Source of the DNA: an uncultured Pelagibacteraceae bacterium | Lineage (GTDB): Bacteria > Pseudomonadota > Alphaproteobacteria > Pelagibacterales > Pelagibacteraceae | Direction: 5' to 3' | DNA: 64,000 nt | Assembly (NCBI GenBank): GCA_902560815.1 | Contig: CACENP010000004.1 | Location: 28,192-92,191 of the forward strand | Shown: positions 36,849 through 45,684 of the stretch, one piece after another | Position numbering within the stretch: the first letter of the stretch is position 1 | How the letters are laid out: each line of letters opens with the position of its first letter | Notes under the pieces: model-generated | Database searches by the model: none | Seen by the model: the letters and a program-made list of their open reading frames with translations, nothing else | What the model was told of the DNA's origin: nothing | Translations under genes and position numbers: made by a program

Positions 36849-38918
36849 ATGGCTGAATTTTTATTAGAATTATTTAGCGAAGAGATACCTGCCAAACTAC
36901 AATCTGAAGCAAGAATAAATTTACTTTCAAGTTTTAAAAACTTTTTTAAAAAAGAAAATATAAATTATAGAGATGATGCTAAAGTTTTTTCTACGCCAAA
37001 TAGATTAGTTTTATGTTTTAAAAAAATCGAGAGAGAAATACATCAAAAATCTGTAGAGATAAGAGGCCCAAATACTAAGGCTCCAGATAACGCAATAGAG
37101 GGTTTTTTAAAATCAAATTTAATTCAAAAAAAAGATCTTTATAAAAAAATTACCGATAAAGGTGAATTTTTTTTTTATAAAAAACCATCAAAAAAAATAA
37201 AGTCAGAGGAAATTTTAAAATCTAACATTCCAAATATTTTAGAAAGTTTATCCTGGAAAAAATCAATGAAATGGGGAGAATATAGCCTTTATTGGGGAAG
37301 ACCTTTAAAATCAATACTTGCAATTTTTGATAACAAAACTTTAAAGTTTGAATTTCATCATTTAGCAAGTTCAAATTTAACTTACGTAGACAAAGATTTT
37401 GAAGAGAAAACAAAAATATTTAAAAATATTAAATCGTATTTTGCTTATTTTAAAAAATTAAATGTAATTATTGATAACGATATAAGAAAACAATATATAA
37501 AAAAAAAATTAGCAGACCTATCAAATAAAAAAAACCTCCAAATAAATATTAACGAAAAACTATTAAATGAGGTAACCGATATTGTTGAAAAACCGAAAGT
37601 AATTTTATGCTCATTTGATAAAAAATATCTTAGCATACCAAAAGAAATTATAACAATAACGATGCAGAATCATCAAAGATATTTTCCAACATTTGACAAA
37701 AAAGATAATTTAACAAATAATTTTTTTATTGTTGCAGATTCATCTGATCCAAAAAACTTTGTAAAAATCGGAAACGAAAACGTAATTGATGCAAGATTAA
37801 GCGATGCAGAGTTTTTCTGGAATAAAAATAAATCACAAAACTTAGTAAAGCAAATATCTAAATTAAAAAATATAAATTATTTTAAAGGTTTAGGAAGCTA
37901 TTATGACAAAGTCCAAAGGATAAGAAAATTAAGCAGTCTTATTTCAGACGAATTATTAATTAGTAAAGAAAAAATAGAAATTGCATCTTCTATTTGCAAA
38001 GTAGATTTACTCTCAGATCTTGTGGCAGAATTTCCAGAATTGCAAGGTATTTTGGGAGGCTATTTTGCTGAAGCGCAGGGTTTTGAAAAAGAAGTTTGCC
38101 TTGCTGTTAGCGAACATTATTTACCAACAGGATTAGATAGCAAGATTCCAAAAAAACCTTTTAGCATTGCTTTATCACTGAGTGACAAATTAGACTCTCT
38201 TGTAGGTTTTTTTGGCCTAGGTTTAAAACCTTCAAGTTCCAAAGATCCATATGCACTAAGAAGATTGGCAATTGGTTTATTAAAAATGATTTTAGAAAAC
38301 AATAAAGAATTAAAATTAAAAGATTTAATTAATTATAATTGTCAATTATATAGTGAACAAAATATAAACTTTAATTCAAAAAACGTTCAAAAAGATCTTT
38401 CAGAATTTTTTCATGATAGGTATAAAAATTTTATGAAAGAAAAAGAAATTAGAAATGATATTATTGAAAGTGTAAATATAAATTATAATATTGATAATAT
38501 TTTAAAAATATATAAAAAAACCATAACCTTAAATAAATTAATTTCAAAAGAAATTGGAAAAGATTTGATGTTTAGTTACAAAAGAGCATCAAATATTATT
38601 TTTAATGAATTGAAAAATAATAAAATAGAACTAACTGGATCTGCAGATTCAGGACTATTTAAAAATGAATTTGAAAAAATACTCTATAAAAAAATCCATG
38701 AAATAAAAAAAGAATTCACAAACATTGGTAGAGATGAAGATTATGAGGGCATATTAAAAACATTGTCATTAGCTAAAAAAGAAGTAAATGACTTTTTTGA
38801 CAATGTAATAGTAAATGATCAAGATGAATTAATTAAGAAAAATAGGCTAGAACTTCTGAAAATGTTATGTAAAACATTCGATAATTATTTGAATTTTTCT
38901 AAAGTAGAAAGCTTATAG
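36849..38918 (+). CDS. glyS: Glycine-tRNA ligase beta subunit
   Basis: The 689-residue beta subunit that binds tRNA-Gly. It starts MAEFLLELFSEEIPAK and contains the conserved EVTDIVEKPKVILCSFD, TMQNHQRYFP, DARLSDAEFFW, LVAEFPELQGILGG and KDPYALRRLAIG. I place the start at the ATG at 36849 rather than the longer frame from 36804, because the N-terminus then matches the family. The ppdK start overlaps its stop. Confidence 0.97.
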   Translation: MAEFLLELFSEEIPAKLQSEARINLLSSFKNFFKKENINYRDDAKVFSTPNRLVLCFKKIEREIHQKSVEIRGPNTKAPDNAIEGFLKSNLIQKKDLYKKITDKGEFFFYKKPSKKIKSEEILKSNIPNILESLSWKKSMKWGEYSLYWGRPLKSILAIFDNKTLKFEFHHLASSNLTYVDKDFEEKTKIFKNIKSYFAYFKKLNVIIDNDIRKQYIKKKLADLSNKKNLQININEKLLNEVTDIVEKPKVILCSFDKKYLSIPKEIITITMQNHQRYFPTFDKKDNLTNNFFIVADSSDPKNFVKIGNENVIDARLSDAEFFWNKNKSQNLVKQISKLKNINYFKGLGSYYDKVQRIRKLSSLISDELLISKEKIEIASSICKVDLLSDLVAEFPELQGILGGYFAEAQGFEKEVCLAVSEHYLPTGLDSKIPKKPFSIALSLSDKLDSLVGFFGLGLKPSSSKDPYALRRLAIGLLKMILENNKELKLKDLINYNCQLYSEQNINFNSKNVQKDLSEFFHDRYKNFMKEKEIRNDIIESVNINYNIDNILKIYKKTITLNKLISKEIGKDLMFSYKRASNIIFNELKNNKIELTGSADSGLFKNEFEKILYKKIHEIKKEFTNIGRDEDYEGILKTLSLAKKEVNDFFDNVIVNDQDELIKKNRLELLKMLCKTFDNYLNFSKVESL

Positions 38919-41575
38919 TGAAAAAATTAGTTTTTAATTTTAAATCAAAGGAAACAAAAAAAATAAAATTTCCAAAGAATATCTTAGGGGGGAAAGGGAC
39001 AAACCTTGCTGAAATGGGAAGACTTGGATACCCTGTTCCTTCAGGATTTACTATTTCTACTGAAGTTTGTGATTTATTTTATAAAAATAATAAAAAAATT
39101 GGTCCAAATATATTAAAAATTATAAAAGCTGAAATAAAAAATATTGAAAAAGAGTCAGGTAAAAAATTTGGAGATTTAAAAAATCCTTTACTGGTTTCAG
39201 TAAGATCTGGCGCAAGAATTTCAATGCCTGGGATGATGGATACTATATTAAATTTAGGTCTAAACGACAAAACAGTTTTAGCTCTTGCTAAAAAAACTTC
39301 AAACCCAAGATTTGCCAAAGATAGCTATAGAAGATTTATTCAAATGTACGCTAATGTTGTTCTAGGAGTTGAAAGTTATAATTTTGAAGAACTTATAGAA
39401 AATTATAAACTTACAAAAGGAGTTTTGCTAGATACTGATTTGGATGAAAATGATTGGGATGGTTTAATTAAAGATTTTAAGAGTGTCGTTAAAGAAAAAA
39501 CAAAAAAAGAATTTCCCCAAGATGTTAATCAACAATTAATAGGAGCAATAAAAGCAGTATTTTTATCTTGGCAAAGTAATAGAGCAAAAGTTTATAGAAA
39601 ACTTAATCGAATACCTTCCGACTGGGGAACAGCAGTCAATGTTCAATTAATGGTATTTGGAAATATGGGTCAAGACTGTTCCACTGGTGTAGTTTTTACA
39701 AGAAATCCGTCAACAGGTAAAAAAGAAATTTATGGTGAATATTTAATTAATGCTCAAGGAGAAGATGTAGTCGCTGGTACAAGAACTCCACAGTATATAA
39801 CAAAGAAAGCAAGAATTGAAGCGAGAACAAAAGAAAGTTCAATGGAGGAGGCAATGCCTACTGTATTTCAACAATTATATAAAATTTTAAAGAATTTAGA
39901 AAAACATTACAAAGATATGCAGGATGTTGAATTTACAGTTGAAAAAAATAAACTTTGGATATTGCAAACAAGATCTGGAAAAAGAACAGCCAAATCAGCT
40001 GTCAAGATTGCAGTTGATATGGTTAAAGAAAAGTTAATTTCAAAAAAAATTGCTATTACAAGAATAGATCCACATTCTCTAGATACACTTCTTCATCCTA
40101 CCTTAGATGAAAAAAGTAAAATAAATGTTATTGCAAAAGGTTTACCTGCTTCTCCTGGTGCCGCAAGTGGAAAGGTAGTTTTTTCATCTGATGAAGCAGA
40201 AAGACTTAATGAAATGATGCAAGATACAATTTTAGTAAGAGTAGAGACTTCACCAGAGGATATACATGGAATGCACGCAGCAAAAGGGATACTTACTTCA
40301 AGAGGTGGAATGACAAGCCATGCAGCTGTAGTTGCTCGAGGAATGGGAAGACCATGTGTATCAGGCTCAAGCGAGATAGATATTAATTATGATAAAAAAA
40401 TTTTTAAAACTAAATCTATAGAAGTAAAAGAAGGTGACTTAATTACGATAGATGGATCTACAGGAAGAATTATTCAAGGAGAAGTTCCAAAAATAAAACC
40501 TGAAATTTCAGGAGATTTTTCAAAGTTAATGAGCTGGGCAGATAGTTTTAGAAAGTTGAAAGTGAGAACAAATTCTGAAACTTCATTAGATACAAAAACT
40601 GCAAGAGATTTTGGAGCTGAAGGAATAGGATTATGTAGAACAGAGCATATGTTTTTTGATGAAGAAAGAATTCTTTCTGTAAGAGAAATGATACTTTCAA
40701 AAACTAAAGAAGATAGAAATAAAGCATTAGATAAACTTTTACCTCATCAAAAAAATGACTTTATTGAAATATTTAAAATTATGAGTGGTCTACCCGTTAC
40801 AGTTAGATTATTAGATCCCCCATTACATGAATTTCTTCCAAGAACCGAAAAAGAAATTAATGAAGTAGCAAATAAATTAAAATTACCTATTAAGGAAGTT
40901 CAATCTAGAATTAGTGAACTTCATGAGCAAAATCCAATGTTAGGACACAGAGGCTGTAGATTGGGTATTTCTTTTCCAGAAATTTATGAAATGCAATGTA
41001 GAGCAATATTTGAAGCTCTAGCAGATTTAAAATCGAAAAAAATTAAATCAGCTTTTCCAGAGATAATGATACCTTTAGTTTCGACTGAGGCTGAAATAAA
41101 AATTATGAAAGATCTTGTAATAAGAACAGCAAAAAAAGTTCAAGATGAAAATAAAATAAAAATTAAATTTTTGGTTGGAACTATGATTGAATTACCTAGG
41201 GCAGCAATAAAAGCAAAAGATATAGCAAAACATGCAGAATTTTTTAGTTTTGGCACAAATGATTTAACACAAACTGCATTTGGAATCAGCAGAGATGATA
41301 GCGGTAAGTTTTTAAATGACTATATTGAAAATAAAATTTTTGACATTGATCCTTTTATTTCAATAGATGAAGGAGTAGGCGATCTAATTAAAATTGCTTC
41401 TGAAGGAGGAAGAAAACAAAATAAAAATATAAAACTAGGTATATGCGGAGAACATGGCGGTGATCCAAAAAGTATATATTTTTGTTCAGATGCTGGATTA
41501 GATTACGTTTCTTGTTCACCATATAGAGTGCCAGTAGCAAGACTTGCTGCTGCGCAAGCTCAATTAAAAAAATAG
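38918..41575 (+). CDS. ppdK: Pyruvate, phosphate dikinase
   Basis: PPDK reversibly converts pyruvate, ATP and phosphate to PEP, AMP and pyrophosphate. The 885-residue protein has the ATP-grasp domain (GGKGTNLAEM near 25-34, VVFTRNPSTGKK), the swivelling phospho-His domain with catalytic His468 in GGMTSHAAVVARG, and the PEP-binding barrel ending in LGICGEHGGDP. Start is GTG. SAR11 genomes lack pyruvate kinase and use PPDK; its presence fits that metabolic type. It converges on nadC with a 39-nt gap. Confidence 0.97.
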   Translation: MKKLVFNFKSKETKKIKFPKNILGGKGTNLAEMGRLGYPVPSGFTISTEVCDLFYKNNKKIGPNILKIIKAEIKNIEKESGKKFGDLKNPLLVSVRSGARISMPGMMDTILNLGLNDKTVLALAKKTSNPRFAKDSYRRFIQMYANVVLGVESYNFEELIENYKLTKGVLLDTDLDENDWDGLIKDFKSVVKEKTKKEFPQDVNQQLIGAIKAVFLSWQSNRAKVYRKLNRIPSDWGTAVNVQLMVFGNMGQDCSTGVVFTRNPSTGKKEIYGEYLINAQGEDVVAGTRTPQYITKKARIEARTKESSMEEAMPTVFQQLYKILKNLEKHYKDMQDVEFTVEKNKLWILQTRSGKRTAKSAVKIAVDMVKEKLISKKIAITRIDPHSLDTLLHPTLDEKSKINVIAKGLPASPGAASGKVVFSSDEAERLNEMMQDTILVRVETSPEDIHGMHAAKGILTSRGGMTSHAAVVARGMGRPCVSGSSEIDINYDKKIFKTKSIEVKEGDLITIDGSTGRIIQGEVPKIKPEISGDFSKLMSWADSFRKLKVRTNSETSLDTKTARDFGAEGIGLCRTEHMFFDEERILSVREMILSKTKEDRNKALDKLLPHQKNDFIEIFKIMSGLPVTVRLLDPPLHEFLPRTEKEINEVANKLKLPIKEVQSRISELHEQNPMLGHRGCRLGISFPEIYEMQCRAIFEALADLKSKKIKSAFPEIMIPLVSTEAEIKIMKDLVIRTAKKVQDENKIKIKFLVGTMIELPRAAIKAKDIAKHAEFFSFGTNDLTQTAFGISRDDSGKFLNDYIENKIFDIDPFISIDEGVGDLIKIASEGGRKQNKNIKLGICGEHGGDPKSIYFCSDAGLDYVSCSPYRVPVARLAAAQAQLKK

Positions 41576-41579
41576 AGTG

Positions 41580-41615
41580 ACGAGGCGGCAGGATTTGAAC
41601 CTACGACCCCCTCTT
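41580..41615 (-). pseudogene. tRNA 3'-end remnant (T-arm and acceptor strand only)
   Basis: On the minus strand, AGAGGGGGTC is followed by a perfect T-arm GTAGG-TTCAAAT-CCTGC and a 7-nt acceptor-like strand CGCCTCG, with no CCA after it. There is no matching 5' half: the preceding sequence is the nadC coding end, whose TGA stop abuts it. The fragment is too short to assign an amino acid. It may be the scar of a tRNA-targeted integration or of a tRNA rearrangement, and it lies exactly between convergent ppdK and nadC. Confidence 0.7.
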
Positions 41616-42451
41616 CAAATTTCTAATTTTAAATCCACAGCTGGAGCACTATGAGTAATGCTACCGACAGAAATTCTATCAACACCAGTTGTTGCAACTG
41701 ACTTTACAGTTTTTATAGTAATATTTCCGGAAGCCTCTGTTTCATAGTATTTTTTTGAAAGTTTGACACCTTTTCTTAGGTTCTTAACATTCATATTATC
41801 AAATAAAACTCTATCAAATTTTAAGCCAATTATTTTTTTTAGCTGGTTAAGATTATCAATCTCTACAGTAATTTTTTTACCTTTCTTAGATTTAATTGCT
41901 TGTTTGATTATTTCTCTAATATTTTTATTTGCAGCTATATGATTATCTTTAATTAAAAACTCATCACTTAAATTAAATCTGTGGTTTTCCCCTCCACCAA
42001 GTTTAACAGCATATTTCTGAATAACCCTTAAATTTGGAACAGTTTTTCTAGTACAGCAGATTTTTGATTTTTTATTTACTTTTTTTACGAAACTGTTTGT
42101 TTTAGTAGCAATACCAGAAATATGAGATAAAAAATTTAAAGCAACTCTTTCACCAATTAATATATTTTTTATATTACCTTCAATAATTGCAATTAAACTT
42201 CCTTTTTTTATTTGAGACCCTTCTTTTTTTTTAATTTTAATTTTAATTTTTTTATCAATCAATTTAAAAGTCTGTTTTGCAAATTCTAATCCACCTATTA
42301 TTCCTGCCTGATTTGATAACAAATTAGCTTTTATTTTAGTATTATTTTTTAATAGATTAGAAGTAATATCTCCCGTAGGATACAAGTCTTCATTTAGTGC
42401 TAGCTTGCAAACATTATTAATGAAATTTTTGCTTAATTTAATTTTTGGCAC
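41615..42451 (-). CDS. nadC: Quinolinate phosphoribosyltransferase
   Basis: NadC converts quinolinate and PRPP to nicotinate mononucleotide. The 278-residue protein shows EDLYPTGDITSN near 19-30, ERVALNFLSHISGIAT near 103-118, CCTRKTVPNLR near 132-142, LGGGENHRFNLSDEFLIKDNH near 152-172 and the C-terminal ASGNIT and ISVGSITHSAPAVDL. It follows nadA by 5 nt. Confidence 0.96.
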   Translation of the reverse strand: MPKIKLSKNFINNVCKLALNEDLYPTGDITSNLLKNNTKIKANLLSNQAGIIGGLEFAKQTFKLIDKKIKIKIKKKEGSQIKKGSLIAIIEGNIKNILIGERVALNFLSHISGIATKTNSFVKKVNKKSKICCTRKTVPNLRVIQKYAVKLGGGENHRFNLSDEFLIKDNHIAANKNIREIIKQAIKSKKGKKITVEIDNLNQLKKIIGLKFDRVLFDNMNVKNLRKGVKLSKKYYETEASGNITIKTVKSVATTGVDRISVGSITHSAPAVDLKLEI

Positions 42452-42456
42452 AGATT

Positions 42457-43446
42457 TTATCTGCCTATCTCTGCCATTCTTTCTACAGACTTCCTTGCTT
42501 TTTCTATAGTTTCTTTATCCATTGTTAATTCGTTAGTCTCATTTTCCAAACAATCTAATATCTTAGGCAATGTTATTTTTTTCATATGAGGACATAAATT
42601 ACATGGACGAATAAACTTAACATTTGGATTATCGATTTGAACATTGTCGCTCATAGAGCATTCTGTAACCATCATTACTTTTTCTGGTTGGTTATCTTTA
42701 ACATACTTTATCATACCACTTGTTGATCCAGCAAAATCACTAGCTTTTATAACATCAGGCGGGCATTCTGGATGAGCTATTATTTTAATACCTGGGTTAT
42801 TTTTTCTGATTTCATTTATTTCTTCATCATTAAATTGCTCGTGGACTTCACATGTGCCTTTCCAGGAAATAATTTCAACATCTGTTTGAGAAGCAACATA
42901 TTTTGCTAAAAAATCATCTGGTAAAAAAATAACTTTTTTTACTCCAAGCGATTCTACAATTTTTACTGCATTAGCAGAGGTACAACATATGTCAGTTTCT
43001 GCTTTTACTTCAGCAGATGTATTAACATATGAAACTACTGGAACTCCAGGATATTTTTTTTTTAAATTTCTTACATCATTACCAGTAATAGATGAAGACA
43101 AAGAGCAACCAGCATCCATATCTGGAAGAAGAACTTTTTTTTCTGGACTCATAAGTTTTGCTGTTTCAGCCATAAAATGAACTCCACACATTACTATAAT
43201 ATCAGCTTTTGTTTTCGCAGCCTGAACAGCAAGAGCTAGAGAGTCCGCTGAAAAATCTGAAATGCCATGATATATTTCTGGTGTTTGATAATTATGAGCA
43301 AGAATTACAGCATTTTTTTCTTTTTTTAATTTATTAATTTTATAAATATATGGAGCGTGAATTGCCCATTCAATTTCCGGGATAGTTTTTGATACTTTCT
43401 GATAAATTGGATCAGTTGCTTTTTTTATCTCTGTATTAACTTCCAT
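42457..43446 (-). CDS. nadA: Quinolinate synthase
   Basis: NadA is a [4Fe-4S] enzyme that forms quinolinate from iminoaspartate and DHAP. It shows AVILAHNYQTPEIYHGISDFSADSLALA, CGVHFMAETAKLMSP, DMDAGCSLSSS and NLCPHMKKITL, with the cluster cysteines in the second, a middle (ECPPDV) and the last segment. I use the ATG at 43446; the frame extends five codons to a TTG at 43461. Only nadA and nadC are here; the iminoaspartate source (nadB or an aspartate dehydrogenase) must be elsewhere. Confidence 0.96.
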   Translation of the reverse strand: MEVNTEIKKATDPIYQKVSKTIPEIEWAIHAPYIYKINKLKKEKNAVILAHNYQTPEIYHGISDFSADSLALAVQAAKTKADIIVMCGVHFMAETAKLMSPEKKVLLPDMDAGCSLSSSITGNDVRNLKKKYPGVPVVSYVNTSAEVKAETDICCTSANAVKIVESLGVKKVIFLPDDFLAKYVASQTDVEIISWKGTCEVHEQFNDEEINEIRKNNPGIKIIAHPECPPDVIKASDFAGSTSGMIKYVKDNQPEKVMMVTECSMSDNVQIDNPNVKFIRPCNLCPHMKKITLPKILDCLENETNELTMDKETIEKARKSVERMAEIGR

Positions 43447-43502
43447 ATCAAAACTTACCAACTTGAAATTGAATTGTCATTAATTTATTCTGACGCATAA
43501 AT

Positions 43503-43588
43503 GCGGTCATGCTGAAATTGGTAGACAGGCACGGTTGAGGGCCGTGTGGGCTTAGCCCATGAGAGTTCAAATCTCTCTGACCGCACCA
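43503..43588 (+). tRNA. tRNA-Leu (GAG)
   Basis: A class II tRNA with the acceptor stem GCGGTCA/TGACCGC, anticodon stem CACGG/CCGTG enclosing TTGAGGG (anticodon GAG), a long variable arm (TGGGCTTAGCCCA) and encoded CCA. It diverges from nadA and is followed by its own terminator. Confidence 0.96.
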
Positions 43589-43589
43589 T

Positions 43590-43610
43590 ATATTTAAATT
43601 AAATATTTTT
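43590..43610 (+). terminator. Rho-independent terminator of tRNA-Leu
   Basis: ATATTTAA-A-TTAAATAT forms an AT-only stem-loop followed by T residues up to 43610. It ends the plus-strand tRNA transcript immediately before the convergent ssrA 3' end. The stem is weak but the T-run is clear in this orientation only. Confidence 0.6.
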
Positions 43611-43869
43611 AGGGGGCGTTCTGTTGCCAGGTGCCCCGAACCCCGTAACTTAATTAATAAATTAATTAAGCTGCAAGTGCGTAACTTTCGTTAGCATTTA
43701 TAATTTAGCCCTTTACGGCGGAACAATACCGAACGAAAGAATAACTTTTAGACATTCGTCGATTCTGGTTCACCCCCATAAGTTGAAATTGGTGGAGGTG
43801 GTGGGTACTGCCCCCACGTCCGCAATGCTTATTACGAAATTCGTTTATCGTCGTAGTTGGAAAACCAAC
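43611..43869 (-). ncRNA. ssrA: Circularly permuted two-piece tmRNA
   Basis: tmRNA rescues stalled ribosomes and tags the nascent protein for proteolysis. On the minus strand the 3' (acceptor) piece comes first, about 43869-43790, ending in a T-arm GTGGG-GGCAGTA-CCCAC, CACCTCC and ACCA. After a 12-nt intervening segment (43789-43778) the coding piece starts GGGGGTGAACC at 43777. The two pieces form a 7-bp acceptor stem GGGGGUG/CACCUCC with a G3-U70 wobble, the identity element for alanyl-tRNA synthetase. The tag frame is at 43695-43666, and a GGGGC/GCCCC hairpin closes the coding piece near 43612-43636. Permutation is known in alphaproteobacteria. Outer ends are estimated; the transcript probably begins near 43869 with a GTTGG-TTTT-CCAAC hairpin. 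Confidence 0.93.
43666..43695 (-). other. tmRNA proteolysis-tag reading frame (ANESYALAA, stop)
   Basis: GCT AAC GAA AGT TAC GCA CTT GCA GCT TAA lies within the coding piece of ssrA and gives A-N-E-S-Y-A-L-A-A plus stop. The AN start and ALAA end are typical of ssrA tags, the latter being the ClpXP degron. At 9 residues it is among the shorter tags. The stop codon overlaps the AT-rich stretch that precedes the closing hairpin. Confidence 0.93.
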
Positions 43870-43875
43870 ATTATT

Positions 43876-43903
43876 AATATAAAAGTAAAATAAATAGATT
43901 CAA
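43876..43903 (-). promoter_or_regulatory. Putative ssrA promoter
   Basis: Read on the minus strand, -35-like TTGAAT (43903-43898) and -10-like TATATT (43881-43876) are separated by 16 nt. Transcription would start about 7 nt further, near the hairpin at 43869. The site overlaps the region just before the divergent thyX start. Confidence 0.5.
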
Positions 43904-43913
43904 TATTTTATTC

Positions 43914-44861
43914 ATGAAATTAACTAAAGAACAAGAACAAGAGATTAAAGATCAACAAAACCAAGAAACAAACACTAAAAGAGTTACCGCACCTCAACTA
44001 GAAAAAATCCTTTATGAAGCAATACCCATTCTGGATCATGGTTTTATAAGAGTTGTTGATTATATGGGTGATGATACTTCTATTGTGCAAGCTGCAAGAG
44101 TTTCTTATGGAAAAGGCACTAAAAAGGTTTCAACTGACTCAGGTTTAATAAAGTATTTAATGAGACATTGGCATAGCACCCCATTTGAAATGTGTGAAAT
44201 AAAGTATCATGTAAAACTTCCTATCTTTATTGCAAGACAGTGGATTAGACATAGAACTGCAAATGTTAATGAATACTCAGCAAGATATTCAATTTTAGAT
44301 AAAGAATTTTATTTACCTAATACAGAAAATTTAGCAGCTCAATCCAAGAGCAATAGACAAGGAAGAGGAGATACACTTCAAGGAGAACAAGCACAGAAAG
44401 TTTTGAGCCTTTTAAAAAAGGATGCCGAACAAACTTATGATAATTACGAGATGATGCTTAACGAACGTTATGATGGTTCTGTAATTAATGAAAATGCAGT
44501 TGGTCTTGCAAGAGAGCTTGCTAGAATGAATTTAACTTTAAATACTTATACTCAATGGTACTGGAAAACTGACTTACTTAACCTAATGAACTTTTTAAGA
44601 CTAAGAGCAGATCATCATGCACAATATGAAATTAGAACATATGCAGAAGCAATGTTAGATACATTAAAAAAATGGGTCCCTATCACATATGAAGCATTTA
44701 TGGATTATAGAGTTGGTGGTACAGAAGTATCAGCAAAAGGAAAAATAATATTACAAAAATTAATTAAAGGTGAAGAAGTTAATGTAGATCAATCAGGTTT
44801 ATCGAAAAGAGAATGGAATGAATTAATGATTGCCTTTGGTCTTAAAGATAAGTTGATTTAA
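43914..44861 (+). CDS. thyX: FAD-dependent thymidylate synthase
   Basis: ThyX makes dTMP from dUMP with methylene-THF, FAD and NADPH. The 315-residue protein carries the ThyX signature [13 protein letters not shown] at 112-124. It is longer than many ThyX proteins (about 220-250) owing to a polar N-terminal region (about 30 residues) and a C-terminal extension. Use of ThyX instead of ThyA is common in small-genome alphaproteobacteria including SAR11. It overlaps mrp by 20 nt (convergent). Confidence 0.96.
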   Translation: MKLTKEQEQEIKDQQNQETNTKRVTAPQLEKILYEAIPILDHGFIRVVDYMGDDTSIVQAARVSYGKGTKKVSTDSGLIKYLMRHWHSTPFEMCEIKYHVKLPIFIARQWIRHRTANVNEYSARYSILDKEFYLPNTENLAAQSKSNRQGRGDTLQGEQAQKVLSLLKKDAEQTYDNYEMMLNERYDGSVINENAVGLARELARMNLTLNTYTQWYWKTDLLNLMNFLRLRADHHAQYEIRTYAEAMLDTLKKWVPITYEAFMDYRVGGTEVSAKGKIILQKLIKGEEVNVDQSGLSKREWNELMIAFGLKDKLI

Positions 44862-45633
44862 TTTTCTCAGCTAAATTAATATAAATTTTTGAAATTTCAT
44901 GGTCTGGTTTGCTTTCAACAATTGGAGTTCCTTGATCCCCTAATTTTCCAACTTCAGGATTAATTGGTATTTCTCCTAAAAATTCTTTTTCAAATTCAAT
45001 GGCAGTTCTTTTTACTCCACCTTCTCCAAAAATTGCATATTTTTTTCCATCATCTCCAATGAAATGACTCATATTATCAATTAAACCAATAATTTTTACT
45101 CCGAGTTTGTCAAACATTTTTATGCCTCGTTTTACATCCTGTAGTGCGATTTCTTGAGGCGTAGAAATAATAATTGCCCCATCCATTTTTATTTCTTGTG
45201 AAAATGTAAGTTGAGTATCACCAGTTCCTGGCGGCATATCTACAATTATAAAATCTAAGTCTTTCCAAGAAACTTTTTGTGTGAAGGTTTTTATTGCACT
45301 TGTTACCATTGGTCCTCTCCAAATCATTGGAGTCTGTTCTTCGGTTAAAAAACCAATAGACATACATTGAATATCATATTTTAAAATAGGATTTAAACTT
45401 TTTCCATCACTCTTAGGTTTTTCATTTATTGAAAATAGCTTAGGCAATGAAGGACCATAAATATCTGCGTCTAATAATCCAACTTTGCATCCTACTTTTT
45501 TTAATGCAATTGCAATATTTGTTGCAAATGTTGATTTTCCAACGCCACCCTTGGCACTTGAAATCGCTATTGTAAATTTTGTTCCATTAATTGGGTTTTT
45601 TATAAAGGATTTTTGTCGCGGTTTTGTATCCAT
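44842..45633 (-). CDS. Mrp/ApbC-type P-loop ATPase, lacking the CxxC motif
   Basis: A 263-residue Mrp/NBP35-type ATPase. The deviant Walker A is [11 protein letters not shown] near 26-35, with [10 protein letters not shown] near 55-64, [10 protein letters not shown] and DNMSHF. Most Mrp proteins continue with C-P-x-C in front of IFGxGG; here the segment is [16 protein letters not shown] with no cysteine pair, so iron-sulphur cluster binding through CxxC looks lost. The N-terminal DUF59 domain is also absent. It likely still acts as a carrier or helper in Fe-S assembly, but this is uncertain. Confidence 0.9.
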   Translation of the reverse strand: MDTKPRQKSFIKNPINGTKFTIAISSAKGGVGKSTFATNIAIALKKVGCKVGLLDADIYGPSLPKLFSINEKPKSDGKSLNPILKYDIQCMSIGFLTEEQTPMIWRGPMVTSAIKTFTQKVSWKDLDFIIVDMPPGTGDTQLTFSQEIKMDGAIIISTPQEIALQDVKRGIKMFDKLGVKIIGLIDNMSHFIGDDGKKYAIFGEGGVKRTAIEFEKEFLGEIPINPEVGKLGDQGTPIVESKPDHEISKIYINLAEKIKSTYL

Positions 45634-45684
45634 AAACCCAACTTATCTTGTTTTTCTTGATAAAGACACTATATACATTGTCAT

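Noticed and set aside
43611..43869. Reading this region as an unassigned plus-strand RNA or as two separate tRNA-like fragments.
   Set aside because: The minus strand gives a coherent permuted tmRNA: tag frame, acceptor stem with G-U wobble and encoded CCA.
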